Program-made: the position numbers and the translations under genes
Source: HGM13233 sp900762805
GTDB taxonomy: Bacteria > Bacillota > Clostridia > Oscillospirales > Ruminococcaceae
DNA length: 64,000 bases
Direction of reading: 5' to 3'
Assembly (NCBI GenBank): GCA_937993755.1
Contig: CALKMA010000007.1
Location: 1-64,000 of the forward strand
Notes under the pieces: model-generated
Seen by the model: the letters and a program-made list of their open reading frames with translations, nothing else
Database searches by the model: none
Told to the model about the DNA's origin: nothing
Shown: piece by piece, positions 40,525 to 49,887 of the stretch
Layout: each line of letters opens with the position of its first letter
Position numbering within the stretch: the first letter of the stretch is position 1

Positions 40525-41892
40525 TTACAGGTCATCGCGTGTTACATTTTTCAGAAAATTCCCCCGCAGGATGCGCGGCAGACAGAACAGCAGCCGGAAG
40601 GGCAGATCCATCCGCAGAAAAACGTAGACCCAGATGGGCGGCAGCCGGAGGACATAGCCGGCCAGTATCCCCATCGGCACGCTGACCAGCCACATGGCGC
40701 CGCAATCGACGCGGAAGGCAAAGGCCGTATCGCCGCCGCCGCGCAGGATGCCGGTGATGGAGGTGATCTCAAGCCCCACAAAGAGCAGCAGCACAGCCAT
40801 GACGCCCATGATATCATAGGCGATGGCGGCGGCCTCGGCGCTGATGCTGTAAATGGTCAGCAGCGGCGCACGCAGCAGCAGGACCATGCCGGTGGCAAAG
40901 ACCCCCGCGCCCAGCGACACCAGCAGCATGGTGCGTGAAATGCGGCGCGCCTCGTCAAAGTCGCCGCGCCCGGTAGCGCGCCCGACCAGCACGGCAGCCG
41001 CGTTGCCGACGCCGAACATCATCACCATGCCGAGCTGCTGCACGATGCCGGCGACGCTGTTGGCCGTCACGAACACGGTTCCAAGGTGCCCAATGATAAC
41101 GGCGGTGGCCAGCGAGCCGAGGCTCCACAGGATCTCGTTGCCGGTGACGGGCAGCGCCGTGCGCATGAAATCAGCCGTCAGCTGCCTTTCCCTGTGAAAC
41201 AGCATCCGCCAGCGGAAGGGGATGTCCTTCTTGTCGGTGCCGATGCGCAGCAGCACCATGCCCAGCTCGAACAGGCGGGCAATGACGGTGCCGACCGCCG
41301 CGCCCTCAATCTCCAGCCTGGGGAAGCCAAGACGGCCAAAGATAAAGCAGTAATTGAAGAAAATATTGACAAAAAAGGAGCCGGCGTAGACCAGCGTCGG
41401 GTAGCCGGGGCGGCTGACCGCCCGCAGCGCCATCAGATAGCTGGAGCTGACGGCCATCGGCAGGTAGGAGAGGGCCACGATACGCAGATATCGGGCGCCC
41501 AGTGCCACGACCGGCGGATTGGAGTTAAAGATGCGGATGACCGCTTCGGGAAAAAGGCCGCAGACCGCCGACATGACGGCGCCGACCAGCACGACAAACC
41601 GCATGGCAACGGCGAGGATGCGCCCGGCCGCCTCGCGGTTGCCGCGGCCGATATATTGCGAAATGAGCACACCTGCGCCCGAAGCCAGCCCGAACATGGC
41701 GCTTTGGATAAAGAAGGAGGGCTGGTTGCCGAGCGAGGCGCCCGACAGCACGGCGTCGCCGAACGAGCCGAGCATGACGGTGTCCATGATGCCGACACCC
41801 GTCGTGATCATATTTTGCAGCGCGATGGGCAGCATGAGGCCCAGCAGCGCACGGTAAAAGGTCTTGTCTCTCTTGATGTCAAGTCGTTCCAT
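40525..41892 (-). CDS. MATE family efflux transporter
   Basis: Inner-membrane multidrug or organic-cation exporter of 455 residues with twelve predicted helices. The N-half (LMLPIALQNMITTGVGIMDTVMLG) and the C-half (ALPVTGNEILWSLGSLATAVIIG) show the duplicated six-helix architecture. It is monocistronic and divergent from ispE. Substrate unknown. Confidence 0.93.
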   Translation of the reverse strand: MERLDIKRDKTFYRALLGLMLPIALQNMITTGVGIMDTVMLGSFGDAVLSGASLGNQPSFFIQSAMFGLASGAGVLISQYIGRGNREAAGRILAVAMRFVVLVGAVMSAVCGLFPEAVIRIFNSNPPVVALGARYLRIVALSYLPMAVSSSYLMALRAVSRPGYPTLVYAGSFFVNIFFNYCFIFGRLGFPRLEIEGAAVGTVIARLFELGMVLLRIGTDKKDIPFRWRMLFHRERQLTADFMRTALPVTGNEILWSLGSLATAVIIGHLGTVFVTANSVAGIVQQLGMVMMFGVGNAAAVLVGRATGRGDFDEARRISRTMLLVSLGAGVFATGMVLLLRAPLLTIYSISAEAAAIAYDIMGVMAVLLLFVGLEITSITGILRGGGDTAFAFRVDCGAMWLVSVPMGILAGYVLRLPPIWVYVFLRMDLPFRLLFCLPRILRGNFLKNVTRDDL

Positions 41893-41921
41893 GGGGCCTC
41901 CGGGGATGTGCGGGTCGCTCT

Positions 41922-41950
41922 ATTATAACAGAACCTGTCTTATATGGCAA
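41922..41950 (-). promoter_or_regulatory. Promoter of the MATE gene
   Basis: TTGCCA (41950-41945), 17-nt spacer, TATAAT (41927-41922) on the minus strand, 30 nt before the start. Confidence 0.78.
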
Positions 41951-42018
41951 GACGTGGCACGACAGCCGGGCGCTTTTCCCCGGCAAAAGCCGCGCGGCGG
42001 CGTTTGCGCCGGTGCCGC

Positions 42019-42047
42019 TTGATTCGGCGCCCGCCGGCGGGTATAAT
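42019..42047 (+). promoter_or_regulatory. Promoter of ispE
   Basis: TTGATT (42019-42024), 17-nt spacer, TATAAT (42042-42047), 27 nt before the ispE start. Confidence 0.75.
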
Positions 42048-42073
42048 AGAAGCACCACGAAAGGAGCGTGCCC

Positions 42074-42952
42074 ATGGAACATATCGAACTTTGCGCCAAC
42101 GCCAAACTCAACCTGTCGCTCGATATCGTCGGCCGGCGGGACGACGGCTACCATCTGATGGACATGATCATGCAGTCGATCGACCTGTCCGACCGCGTCA
42201 GCATCACCCGCACGCCGGGGCAGTTCAGCGTCTCCAGCGACCTCCCCTTTCTCCCAAGCGACATGCGCAATTCGGCCTGCAAGGCAGCCATGGCGCTGGC
42301 GGCCGCCGTCGGGCGCGAGCGCTTTGATTGCGCTATCCATATCCAGAAAACCATCCCCTCGCAGGCCGGCATGGGCGGCGGCACTGCCGACGCCGCCGCC
42401 GTGCTGATCGGGCTCGACCGCCTGTTTGAACTGGGGCTTTCCGCCGACCGGCTGGCCGCCGTGGCCCCCGCTGTCGGCGCCGATGTGCCCTTCTGCCTGA
42501 CCGGCGGCACGGCGCGTGTGCGCGGCATCGGCGAGCAGATCGAGCCGCTGCCGCCGCTGCGGGGCGTCTGCTTTGTCGTGGCCATGCCCCACCGCGGTAG
42601 CTCGACCAAAAAAGCCTTCGCCCGGTTCGACGAGGCCCCTGCCGCCACCCACCCCGACACCGACGCCGTGGCCGACGCCATCCGCCGCGGGGATACGGCG
42701 GCGCTGGCAGCCGGCTGCCGGAACGTCTTTTCGCCCATCGTCGTCAACGATGAGATGGCCGCGCTGATGCAGGCAATGCGCAGCCGCGGAGCCCTAGCCG
42801 CCGAGATGACCGGCAGCGGATCCGCCGTTTTCGGCCTGTTTGATGACGAGGCCGCCGCCCGGCGCTGCCAAGCGGCACTGCGCCGCCGCGCCCGCCGCTG
42901 CTTCTTCGCCCGCCCGGCCGTCTGCGGCGTATCGGTTGAAAAGGAAGGCTGA
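42074..42952 (+). CDS. ispE: 4-(cytidine 5'-diphospho)-2-C-methyl-D-erythritol kinase
   Basis: GHMP kinase of the MEP pathway of isoprenoid precursor synthesis; it phosphorylates the 2-hydroxyl of CDP-ME. The 292-residue product has the substrate-binding CANAKLNLSLDIVGRRDDGYH and the ATP-binding loop IPSQAGMGGGTADAAAVL. The C-terminal motif is MTGSGSAVFGLF. The ATG at 42074 is preferred to GTG at 42068 because GAAAGGAG lies at the right distance only for ATG. In many Firmicutes ispE sits near spoIIR or purR; here spoIIR follows. Confidence 0.94.
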   Translation: MEHIELCANAKLNLSLDIVGRRDDGYHLMDMIMQSIDLSDRVSITRTPGQFSVSSDLPFLPSDMRNSACKAAMALAAAVGRERFDCAIHIQKTIPSQAGMGGGTADAAAVLIGLDRLFELGLSADRLAAVAPAVGADVPFCLTGGTARVRGIGEQIEPLPPLRGVCFVVAMPHRGSSTKKAFARFDEAPAATHPDTDAVADAIRRGDTAALAAGCRNVFSPIVVNDEMAALMQAMRSRGALAAEMTGSGSAVFGLFDDEAAARRCQAALRRRARRCFFARPAVCGVSVEKEG

Positions 42953-43070
42953 CGCACCGCCGGACTGAGCCTGCCTGACGGCAGAGCTGTCCGCGCTGCC
43001 AGAATTGTATAAAACTGAGAAAAAATGCCAATCCTACCGTCGCAAGACTAAAGGAAAGGCATTTTTACTT

Positions 43071-43670
43071 ATGAAATTACGTTCTGCGGCCGCCGTCCTG
43101 CTGCTGGCGGCTCTGGCCTTCGGCTTGATGTGGTTCGCCCCCTTTTACCGGACCTGCGGGGAAATATCCGCGTGCGCCGTGCGGCTGCACATCGTGGCCA
43201 ATTCCGACAGCGAGGCCGACCAGCAGGTCAAGCTGCTGGTACGCGACGCCGTGCTCGACACAACGCGCGAGCAGATGCGGCGCGTCACCGGCACGGAGGA
43301 GGCCATGGCGGTACTCTCCGGCTCGCTCAACGACATTGAAGCGGCGGCCGACCGAGTGCTGGCCGAGGCCGGCTTTCCCTATACCGCCCGCGCCCGCCTC
43401 TGCCAGATGCACTTCGACACACTGCGCTACGGCGACGCCACGCTGCCGAGCGGCGCCTACACGGCGCTGCGGGTCGAGCTGGGCGAGGCCGACGGCCGGA
43501 ACTGGTGGTGCGTCATGTACCCGCCGCTCTGCGTGATGGCCGCCGGCGAGGAGCAGCAGCCGCTTCTCGCGGAGACCTTTACCGAGGAACAGACCGAGAT
43601 CATTCTCGGCGGCGAGCGCTACGCCGTGCGCTTCAAGCTGCTGGAGTGGTTTGAAAAGCTCTTTGGTTAG
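43071..43670 (+). CDS. spoIIR: Stage II sporulation protein R
   Basis: Secreted forespore signal that activates the SpoIIGA protease and so pro-sigma-E processing. The 199-residue product has an N-terminal signal anchor (KLRSAAAVLLLAALAFGLMWF) and the SpoIIR core VRLHIVANSDSEADQQVKLLVRDAVL. WWCVMYPPLC is also typical. The ATG at 43071 is taken because the signal peptide begins there; a further in-frame start upstream would add a charged extension. It follows ispE by 118 nt. No clear sigma-F promoter was identified. Confidence 0.92.
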   Translation: MKLRSAAAVLLLAALAFGLMWFAPFYRTCGEISACAVRLHIVANSDSEADQQVKLLVRDAVLDTTREQMRRVTGTEEAMAVLSGSLNDIEAAADRVLAEAGFPYTARARLCQMHFDTLRYGDATLPSGAYTALRVELGEADGRNWWCVMYPPLCVMAAGEEQQPLLAETFTEEQTEIILGGERYAVRFKLLEWFEKLFG

Positions 43671-44025
43671 GCCGCCTGCGGCGGCACGGTGCACACAGCC
43701 CTGTTAAGTCCGGCGGCGCAGCCGGTTATACCGTAAAATGAAGCAGCCGAGCGGGGGCGGGGTCATAAGGCCCTGCCCCCGCTCGGCATGAAAGCGAAAC
43801 GGCAAAAGCTCAGCGTGCAAGGGTCAGCACGAAATTTGTCTACGGGGCTTTTGGGCAGCATCGAAAAGGTTGAAAAGCAGCGGGGCTCGACCTCTCCCGG
43901 CGGTCCGGCAGCGCCGGCAAAAGCACTCCCGTCCGTTCCCGCTTGGAGGGCGCACGGTGGCCGCAAGCCATACCACTGGCCGTATAGCGGCAAGCGCGTG
44001 CGCCCATAGCATCATCATTGGCGGC
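43671..44025. other. Gap between spoIIR and the DUF4375-like gene
   Basis: No coding sequence is supported. It contains a 13-bp GC hairpin (GCCGAGCGGGGGC at 43746-43758 with 43775-43787) that could end the spoIIR transcript but lacks a T-run. The rest is GC-rich spacer. Confidence 0.45.
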
Positions 44026-44054
44026 TTGCAACGGACTCCTGCGTATGCTATAAT
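44026..44054 (+). promoter_or_regulatory. Promoter of the DUF4375-like gene
   Basis: TTGCAA (44026-44031), 17-nt spacer, TATAAT (44049-44054), 42 nt before the start. Confidence 0.78.
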
Positions 44055-44095
44055 TTCAATGTGACAAATCGCCATTTCAAGGAGAGCTGGAGCTG

Positions 44096-44500
44096 ATGGG
44101 CATATTTGGTTTTTTCGGGAAAAACAAGGTCGAACGATCCAACGAGCAGAAACAGTGGGATAAAATGTGGGACCTGTGGGCAGAAAGCCGCGCTGAGTCT
44201 CCCTATAAAGAATTGATGACCTATCAAAGCGAGATCAACAACGGCGGACATGACCAGTATTTCTTCAACACAGAAAATACAGGCGATTTGCAAAAGGAAA
44301 TGGCGACTTTAGAAACCGTTTTATCTGCAAAGCTGCAAAAGAATTTGCGGGACGCATATCGCGCATACCGGGTATTGGCCGATAAAGGGTCTGATGAACA
44401 AGCGGAAATGATACTGGAGCAATGTGACGACGCGTTTTATAAAAACGAGGAGGAGATCAACTGCGCACTAAAAGAATACGCGGCTAAAATCACGCTGTAA
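44096..44500 (+). CDS. DUF4375-like (DMP19-type) protein
   Basis: The 134-residue soluble protein begins MGIFGFFGKNKVERS. It carries the ELMTYQSEINNGGHDQYFFNT segment typical of DUF4375/DMP19-related proteins (the NGGxxQYF core). A helical remainder ends in EEINCALKEYAAKITL. Function of the family is unclear. Base composition is more AT-rich than the flanks, and it has its own promoter and terminator, so it behaves as an independent small cassette. Confidence 0.75.
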   Translation: MGIFGFFGKNKVERSNEQKQWDKMWDLWAESRAESPYKELMTYQSEINNGGHDQYFFNTENTGDLQKEMATLETVLSAKLQKNLRDAYRAYRVLADKGSDEQAEMILEQCDDAFYKNEEEINCALKEYAAKITL

Positions 44501-44523
44501 ATTCCGGCTTGTCAGATCGATCA

Positions 44524-44566
44524 GAGCAAGGGCATGACAGCAGCTCGGCGTGTCATGCCCTTGCTC
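44524..44566 (+). terminator. Terminator of the DUF4375-like gene
   Basis: GAGCAAGGGCATGACA/TGTCATGCCCTTGCTC, a perfect 16-bp stem, followed by ATTTTTAAT. Confidence 0.93.
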
Positions 44567-44859
44567 ATTTTTAATCTTTATTCCCCCGACACGTCCCGCG
44601 GCCGATTGGCCATTTTGCCGCAGATAAGCCGCCGGTCTCTGTATCAAACGGCAAAAGCCGCCCTTTGCAGCATGCCTCCCCGTTTATCGGAAAGCCTGAG
44701 CTGTCTTGCCCTGAGAAATACGGGCGGCCGGACAGCTTCCTGTCCCACCGCCGCCCGCGGGCCGGAGCTGCGCAAAGCATCAAGCCGAGCCGGCAGCGCC
44801 CGTGCAGGGCGCTGCCGGCTCATTTCTTTTTGCCGAAAAGAGCTGTCTGCCCGTCGGCC
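44567..44859. other. Gap with an orphan plus-strand terminator-like hairpin
   Basis: No gene is recognised. A perfect 15-bp stem, GAGCCGGCAGCGCCC/GGGCGCTGCCGGCTC (44787-44821), is followed on the plus strand by ATTTCTTTTTG although no plus-strand gene is visible just before it. It may end a small RNA or act as a barrier to the converging transcript. Confidence 0.5.
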
Positions 44860-45657
44860 CTAATCCAGATAATCGGCGCGCAGCTGCTCGCGCTCGGCAT
44901 CGCCGATGCCCATCAGCCGCAGATAACCGTCAAGGCCGCCGTAGGGCTGAAGCTCCTCCATGGCCGTGTCAAAAAAGCTGGGATCGACCATGCGGTAGAT
45001 GCGGAAGGTCTCAAGCTCGTCCTCCCGCGCCCCCATGCGGCGCAGCTCCTCCATGTCCCGGCTGACAGCCGGCCATACACAGTCGTTGGTGGCCAGATAG
45101 TCCTCGCGGATATCGGCGTCGGAAACGCCAAGCGCCTTTTCGACCAGCATCGAGCCGACACCGGCCCGATCCTTTCCGGCACTGCAATGCCACAGTACCG
45201 TCGCACCGCCGCTCTGCAAAAGGGTCTGCATGAATGTCCGGTAAGCCGTGAGCGCGCAGTCGCTTTGCAGCATACGGCGGTAGAGGCCGCGCATCGACTC
45301 GCGCGCGTCGATGCCCGCCTCGATCAGCTCGCCGTTCTGCCGGCGGATGCGCTGCAGCGGGTCCTCCTGCTCGTGGGTAATGCCGTCAGCCCGTTCGGGC
45401 AGCACGGGCAGGTGCAGCGCCGTCGCACCCGATATGGGGCGGTCGGGCGCTTCATCGTGCTCCCTGCGGTTGCGGAAATCGGCGATATACCGAAGCCCCA
45501 GCGACACAAGCAGGCGCTCGTCGCTCTCGGTGGCTTTCCAGAGAAAATCGCTGCGCAGCAGCCGGCCGCGGCGAATGGCCCGGCCGCCGTCTGCCGGCAG
45601 GCCGCCGAGGTCGCGTGTGTTATGGCAGCCCTCTAAAGCAAGCTTGGTGGAATGCAT
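44860..45657 (-). CDS. Tyrosine-protein-phosphatase-like protein, second copy
   Basis: Y_phosphatase3-type enzyme of 265 residues. N-terminal CHNTRDLGGLPADGGRAIRRG is followed by the CX5R loop LWHCSAGKDRAGVG. The ATG at 45655-45657 follows GGAGGG. It is a paralogue of the gene at 27729-28505, but here it stands alone and divergent from the LCP-like gene. The substrate is unknown. Confidence 0.88.
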   Translation of the reverse strand: MHSTKLALEGCHNTRDLGGLPADGGRAIRRGRLLRSDFLWKATESDERLLVSLGLRYIADFRNRREHDEAPDRPISGATALHLPVLPERADGITHEQEDPLQRIRRQNGELIEAGIDARESMRGLYRRMLQSDCALTAYRTFMQTLLQSGGATVLWHCSAGKDRAGVGSMLVEKALGVSDADIREDYLATNDCVWPAVSRDMEELRRMGAREDELETFRIYRMVDPSFFDTAMEELQPYGGLDGYLRLMGIGDAEREQLRADYLD

Positions 45658-45730
45658 GAGTCTTCGTTCCCTCCTGAAACGGTATGTTTTGGCCCCTCCC
45701 TGTCCATACTGGCTGCAGGAGGGTCTATCT

Positions 45731-46552
45731 ATGAAAAGCAACAAGCCCGCTGGGAGCTTTCGTCTGTTTTTAAAAAGCTTTCTTATTTCGCTGGCGGTCA
45801 TCGTGCCGCTCTTTCTCATCTGCTTTCGCCTGTACGGCCCTACGGGAGAAGGCGAGCAGCCGGTCACGGCCGGTCTCAGTGAGCTGCCCGTCGTGACAGC
45901 CAGCCGCAGCATGCTGCTGGCCGTGGCCGACGGCGATAGGCTCCTGTTCGGCGCCGCACTGCGCATGGACACCGAGCACAACTGCGTCACACTGGCCATT
46001 CTGCCGGCCTCGGCCTTTCCGCCGTCGGACAGCTCCCCTATCCTGCGGGGCGGCGGGCCGTCGTCCTTTATGGACAGCGCTTACGATGACCTTTGCCGCA
46101 GCAGCGGCATCGCCATGGAGGGCTACGCCTGTCTGTCGCTCGAAACGCTGGAAAAGCTGATCGACCGACTGGGCAGCTTCCACTTCAACGTAACGCAGCC
46201 CATCCGCGCTGTGACAGCGGGCGGCCTTGCGGAATTCCGGCTTGAACGCGGCTATCAGCGCATCACCGGCGGCACGGCGGCCGCCATCCTGCGCTATGCG
46301 CGGTATCTGCCGGAAGAACAGTATCTGGATATCGCCGGCCGGCTGAGCGAAAGCGCCCTCGCCTCCCTTCTGACCCCGGCCTTTCCCGACGCCGCCTTCA
46401 ACGCCTTCTGCGCGCTGACGCATGAGATGGCGATCAGCCTCAGCTCGGTGTCGCTGCGCACCCTGCACCGCTCGCTGGCAGCCGTCTGCCAAAACGGCGG
46501 CACCGTGCGGCTGATGCAGCCGGGCGAAACACTGGCACAGCTGTTCTCCTGA
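45731..46552 (+). CDS. LytR-CpsA-Psr-like membrane-anchored protein
   Basis: The 273-residue protein has one N-terminal membrane helix (FLISLAVIVPLFLICF). Its external domain has a pattern like LCP proteins: a MLLAVADGDRLLFGAALRMDTEHNCV core, then the SLETLEKLIDRLGSFHF helix and TGGTAAAILRYARYLPEEQYLDIAGR near the C-terminus. LCP enzymes attach glycopolymers to peptidoglycan. Several conserved Arg/Asp positions of catalytic members are not obvious, so this may be a diverged or non-catalytic relative. GGAGGG precedes the ATG. Confidence 0.55.
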   Translation: MKSNKPAGSFRLFLKSFLISLAVIVPLFLICFRLYGPTGEGEQPVTAGLSELPVVTASRSMLLAVADGDRLLFGAALRMDTEHNCVTLAILPASAFPPSDSSPILRGGGPSSFMDSAYDDLCRSSGIAMEGYACLSLETLEKLIDRLGSFHFNVTQPIRAVTAGGLAEFRLERGYQRITGGTAAAILRYARYLPEEQYLDIAGRLSESALASLLTPAFPDAAFNAFCALTHEMAISLSSVSLRTLHRSLAAVCQNGGTVRLMQPGETLAQLFS

Positions 46553-46603
46553 AGGCGTCAGCCAAAGCGGGCAGCCTGGGCCAACCGCCCCGGCAGGGCT
46601 CCT

Positions 46604-47689
46604 TCAGGCGGCAACAGGATAGATGCGAAGCACATCAAGCTCATCGATCATGCCGTAGCCGTAGCGATCGGTGCGGCAGAGCGTCTGTCCGGCCAGCTGA
46701 TTGACGCGGCGCAGCAGGCGCGTGAGTGTCCCGCTGCCGAGCAGCCGCTCGGCAGCGGGCACCGAAAATTCAAATATACCGGCTCCGCTGCTCAGCGACT
46801 GTGCCGCTGAGGCGGCTACCGTCTCAAAAATATCGTCGAGCTCGGCAGCTGCCAGTCCGTTTTTCGTAAAATAGTCGTTCTTTTCGCATTCGAGCCGCGC
46901 ATAGAGCCCGTCGGCCATACGCTCACCGGCCAGCGCCCGCGGATCGGGGCCGAAGTAACAGTGGCTGAGATAGCCGCCGTCGCCATCGACCGACGGGTCG
47001 TCAAAGGTGATGTCGATCAGCGTATAAACGCCGTCAAGGCGGGCGACGTTCCAGCCGTGGCTCTCGCCGCGCGCCGTGCCGGTCACATAATAGCACTCGA
47101 TCCCGGCGCGGTGGCAGATATACTGAAAGGCCTTGGCATAGCCGGCGCAGACGCCGCTCTGATAAAGCAGTGCGCCGCGGATATCATAAGCGCCGTTTTC
47201 CCCCAGCCGGTCGGAATACTCGGTCTGCGAAACAAGGAAATCATGAATAAAAACGGCGCGGTCATATTCGGTGGCATAGACCCTTGCGGCCTGTGCCACG
47301 GCGTCAGCCGCCGCCTCAACGCGGGCGCGCTGCTCATCAAGCATCTCGGCGGCCACACGCATACGCGGCTCAAAATAGGTGACGGCGGTCTCGTCCCCCG
47401 CCGTCAGGTAGCCGTCGCACCAGAATATTTCCGGGTGGTCGGCCATCGCCAGGGCGTTGATGCGGGTCAGCTGCTCCGGCGTAACGCCGTCGCGCGGGGC
47501 ATAGCGGCGCGGCTCGCCGGTCAGAAGCGCCTCGACGACCTCGTCATAGAGCAGCCGGTCGGCCTCCGACAGCAGCTGATAGCCCTGCGGGCAGAGCGTC
47601 TCGCGGTGCTGCGGCGGCGTCAGACCGCGGCAGCCGGCCAGTGAGAGCAGCAGTGCCAACGCCGGCAGAAGACCCAGGAGCCGGCGCAT
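46604..47689 (-). CDS. Transglutaminase-like lipoprotein
   Basis: Exported lipoprotein of 361 residues with lipobox LAGC (Cys19). The transglutaminase-like fold shows the triad: Cys in SGVCAGYAKAFQYIC, His in GESHGWNVARL and Asp in LIDITFDDP. Such proteins may act as peptidases or transglutaminases in the envelope. It starts in the same direction as the LUD gene, with one-base overlap at 47689, so they are probably cotranscribed. Confidence 0.88.
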   Translation of the reverse strand: MRRLLGLLPALALLLSLAGCRGLTPPQHRETLCPQGYQLLSEADRLLYDEVVEALLTGEPRRYAPRDGVTPEQLTRINALAMADHPEIFWCDGYLTAGDETAVTYFEPRMRVAAEMLDEQRARVEAAADAVAQAARVYATEYDRAVFIHDFLVSQTEYSDRLGENGAYDIRGALLYQSGVCAGYAKAFQYICHRAGIECYYVTGTARGESHGWNVARLDGVYTLIDITFDDPSVDGDGGYLSHCYFGPDPRALAGERMADGLYARLECEKNDYFTKNGLAAAELDDIFETVAASAAQSLSSGAGIFEFSVPAAERLLGSGTLTRLLRRVNQLAGQTLCRTDRYGYGMIDELDVLRIYPVAA

Positions 47690-48315
47690 CAGAAGCCCAG
47701 CTCCTCACCCACCAGAATGACCTTAACGCGGCCCGGACGGCGCTGAAAGGTCGTCGTGACCTCAGAACAGCAGATACGCTGGGGCGAGCGGCAGTCGGCA
47801 CAGACGCCGGCCCTGGCGCAGGGCGTCTCCCGCTCCAGCCGCAGGGCGTTGGCCGGCGACGCGACGCGCTTCAGCCGATCGTGCGCCGCGTCAAGATCCT
47901 TCACCAGCTTGTTGACGCCGGCGATGACATAGACGCTCTTGGGGCCGTAGACCAGAAAGGCCAGCCGGCTGCCGGTGCCGTCGATGTTGAACAGCTTTCC
48001 GTCCTCCGTCACAGCATTGCTGCTCATGAAAAAGGCGTCACAGGTGGCGGCGGCGCGGATATAATCATCCTCTTCGCTCGCCGTGCGGTCGATAAAGCGG
48101 TAGCCGCCGCTCTGAAGCAGCGCCAGAACGCCGCTTTCGGCGAGCGTCACCGAGCCGCCGACAGCCACGCTGGCGCCGGCAGGCAGCAGCTCGCGCACCA
48201 GCGATACGGCTTCAGCCGAGGTGGGAACATAGTAGGCGTCCATATTGCGCTTCTGAAGCTGCTTGACAACGGCCTGCGCGCGCAGTGCCATCGTGCGGTT
48301 AACGGGTTGGTTCAT
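47689..48315 (-). CDS. LUD-domain protein (LutC/YkgG-like)
   Basis: The 208-residue protein of the lactate-utilisation domain family, with VGGSVTLAESGVLALLQ and AFFMSSNAVTEDGKLFNIDGTGSRLAFLVYGPKSVYVIAGVNKLVKDLD. LutC functions with LutA and LutB in lactate oxidation; neither is nearby, and this family also has unrelated solo members. It overlaps the lipoprotein gene by 1 nt. Confidence 0.88.
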   Translation of the reverse strand: MNQPVNRTMALRAQAVVKQLQKRNMDAYYVPTSAEAVSLVRELLPAGASVAVGGSVTLAESGVLALLQSGGYRFIDRTASEEDDYIRAAATCDAFFMSSNAVTEDGKLFNIDGTGSRLAFLVYGPKSVYVIAGVNKLVKDLDAAHDRLKRVASPANALRLERETPCARAGVCADCRSPQRICCSEVTTTFQRRPGRVKVILVGEELGF

Positions 48316-48458
48316 GGTCGTAGCCTCCTGTTAAAGTTCGGTATGATAAATGATTCTATTGACGCTCACGCCCGCGGCAGATGCGCCGGGGGATCCGGCC
48401 CTCCTGCTTTGGCCGCCGGTCGGCGGTCGAAAAGGCGCCTTGGGCGGCGCTTTCGCGC

Positions 48459-49136
48459 TCAGGCGTTTTCGGTGCGCTTGAGCTCCTCAACAAGCTTCAC
48501 GCCGCTGCTGGTGCCGATGCGCGTGGCGCCCGCCTCGATCATGGCAAGGCAGTCCGACAGCGTGCGGATGCCGCCGGCGGCCTTAACCTGCACATCGGGC
48601 CCGCAGCTCTGCTTCATGAGCCGGACATCCTCGACCGTGGCGCCGCCGGTGCCGAAGCCGGTCGAGGTCTTGATGAAATCAGGCTTGACGCGGGCGGCGA
48701 TGCGGGCCAGCTCGGCGATCTCATCCCTTTCCAGATAGCAATTCTCAAAAATAGCCTTGACGATAACGCCCCTGCGGCGGCACAGCTCGGTCATGCGGCG
48801 CATTTCGTCCTCAATATAATCCCAGCGGTGCATCCTGGCCATGCCGACATTGATAACATAATCGATCTCGTCAGCCCCCTCGCTGATGGCCGTTTCAGCC
48901 TCAAAGAGCTTGACGGCGACCGTTGTCTGGCCCAGCGGGAAGCTGATGGCGGCGCCGACGTGAACCGGCGTATCCTTCAGCTGCTCCTTGCAGAAGCGGA
49001 CGGGTGACGAATTGATGGCCACCATCTTGAAGCCGTATGCCCGCGCCTCGTCACAGAGGGCAGTCAGCTCCTTCTCGGTCGCATAGGCCTTGAGAAGGGT
49101 ATGGTCAAAATAGGAAGCGAGTTGTTGAGGAGTCAT
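48459..49136 (-). CDS. deoC: Deoxyribose-phosphate aldolase
   Basis: Cleaves 2-deoxyribose 5-phosphate to glyceraldehyde 3-phosphate and acetaldehyde during deoxynucleoside breakdown. The 225-residue TIM barrel has DHTLLKAYATE, VIVKAIFENCYL (Lys near the active site) and the Schiff-base Lys in FIKTSTGFGTGGATVEDV. The ATG at 49134-49136 is chosen because AAAGGAAAGG lies just upstream and homology starts there. The nucleoside hydrolase 1.4 kb upstream may supply related substrates. Confidence 0.94.
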   Translation of the reverse strand: MTPQQLASYFDHTLLKAYATEKELTALCDEARAYGFKMVAINSSPVRFCKEQLKDTPVHVGAAISFPLGQTTVAVKLFEAETAISEGADEIDYVINVGMARMHRWDYIEDEMRRMTELCRRRGVIVKAIFENCYLERDEIAELARIAARVKPDFIKTSTGFGTGGATVEDVRLMKQSCGPDVQVKAAGGIRTLSDCLAMIEAGATRIGTSSGVKLVEELKRTENA

Positions 49137-49887
49137 AAAGCCTTTCCTTTGCATTGATATTGTTCTTCTCATCGTTCGATGCACACGGGCCGACGAATGC
49201 CGCTGTCGGAGCGGCGAGGGCACACGCCCCCTTTCCCCTATTATAATGCATTCCTTTTCTTTTGGCAATCACGTTTGTACCCCGGCCGGCCCTGTGCCGC
49301 GATGCGGCCGACCGCAAAGCTGAAGCGTTTTTGCACAGCATAGCTGGGCATACGGCCAAGCGATCTCCGCGCCGTATGCCCGGCGCCGGACGTAACGGCT
49401 CCCGCGCGGTGCGGTCGGTGAGGCCCGGCCTTTTCCGCGCGGCAGGGGGCACAGAGGCAAGCGGGCTTTGTGCGATGCGGCCGGATACAAAGCAGGCTCC
49501 GCCGTATACACAGCGGAGCCTTCGGCTTTTTCGGATTTTCACAAGGCGGTACAGCGGCACTCGACAGCCTGCTCCATATCCGTCTGTTCGGAAGCGACGC
49601 GCAGGTCATGCGGCTCGGCGCAAAAGCAGCCACGTTTGCGCACCGGCCTGACGGCAGCGGGCGCGCGGGTTCGCGGCCGTCCGTTGTATCAAAAATCCCC
49701 CATCCCACCCTGCCTCTCCGTCAGTGCGCGGTCGTTACAGTAAAAGGTTACGATGCGTTTGTGCTGTGTGCAGGGCATGACGATAAGCTGCGAAATACGC
49801 TGCGCTCAGCCCCTTTGCGCCAATCACATGAAGTGTCTTTGCACTCGCCCGGTTCGGCTTTACCAAATTTTCGTTTTTTGACCCGCT
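49137..49887. other. 750-nt gap between deoC and the DIP1984-like gene
   Basis: Besides the deoC promoter, it holds a hairpin GGCTCCGC/GCGGAGCC (49495-49520) followed on the plus strand by TTCGGCTTTTTC, with no plus-strand gene before it. Open frames here lack ribosome sites and recognisable domains. The region may encode a small RNA. Confidence 0.45.
49240..49268 (-). promoter_or_regulatory. Promoter of deoC
   Basis: TTGCCA (49268-49263), 17-nt spacer, TATAAT (49245-49240) on the minus strand, about 100 nt before deoC. Confidence 0.8.
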
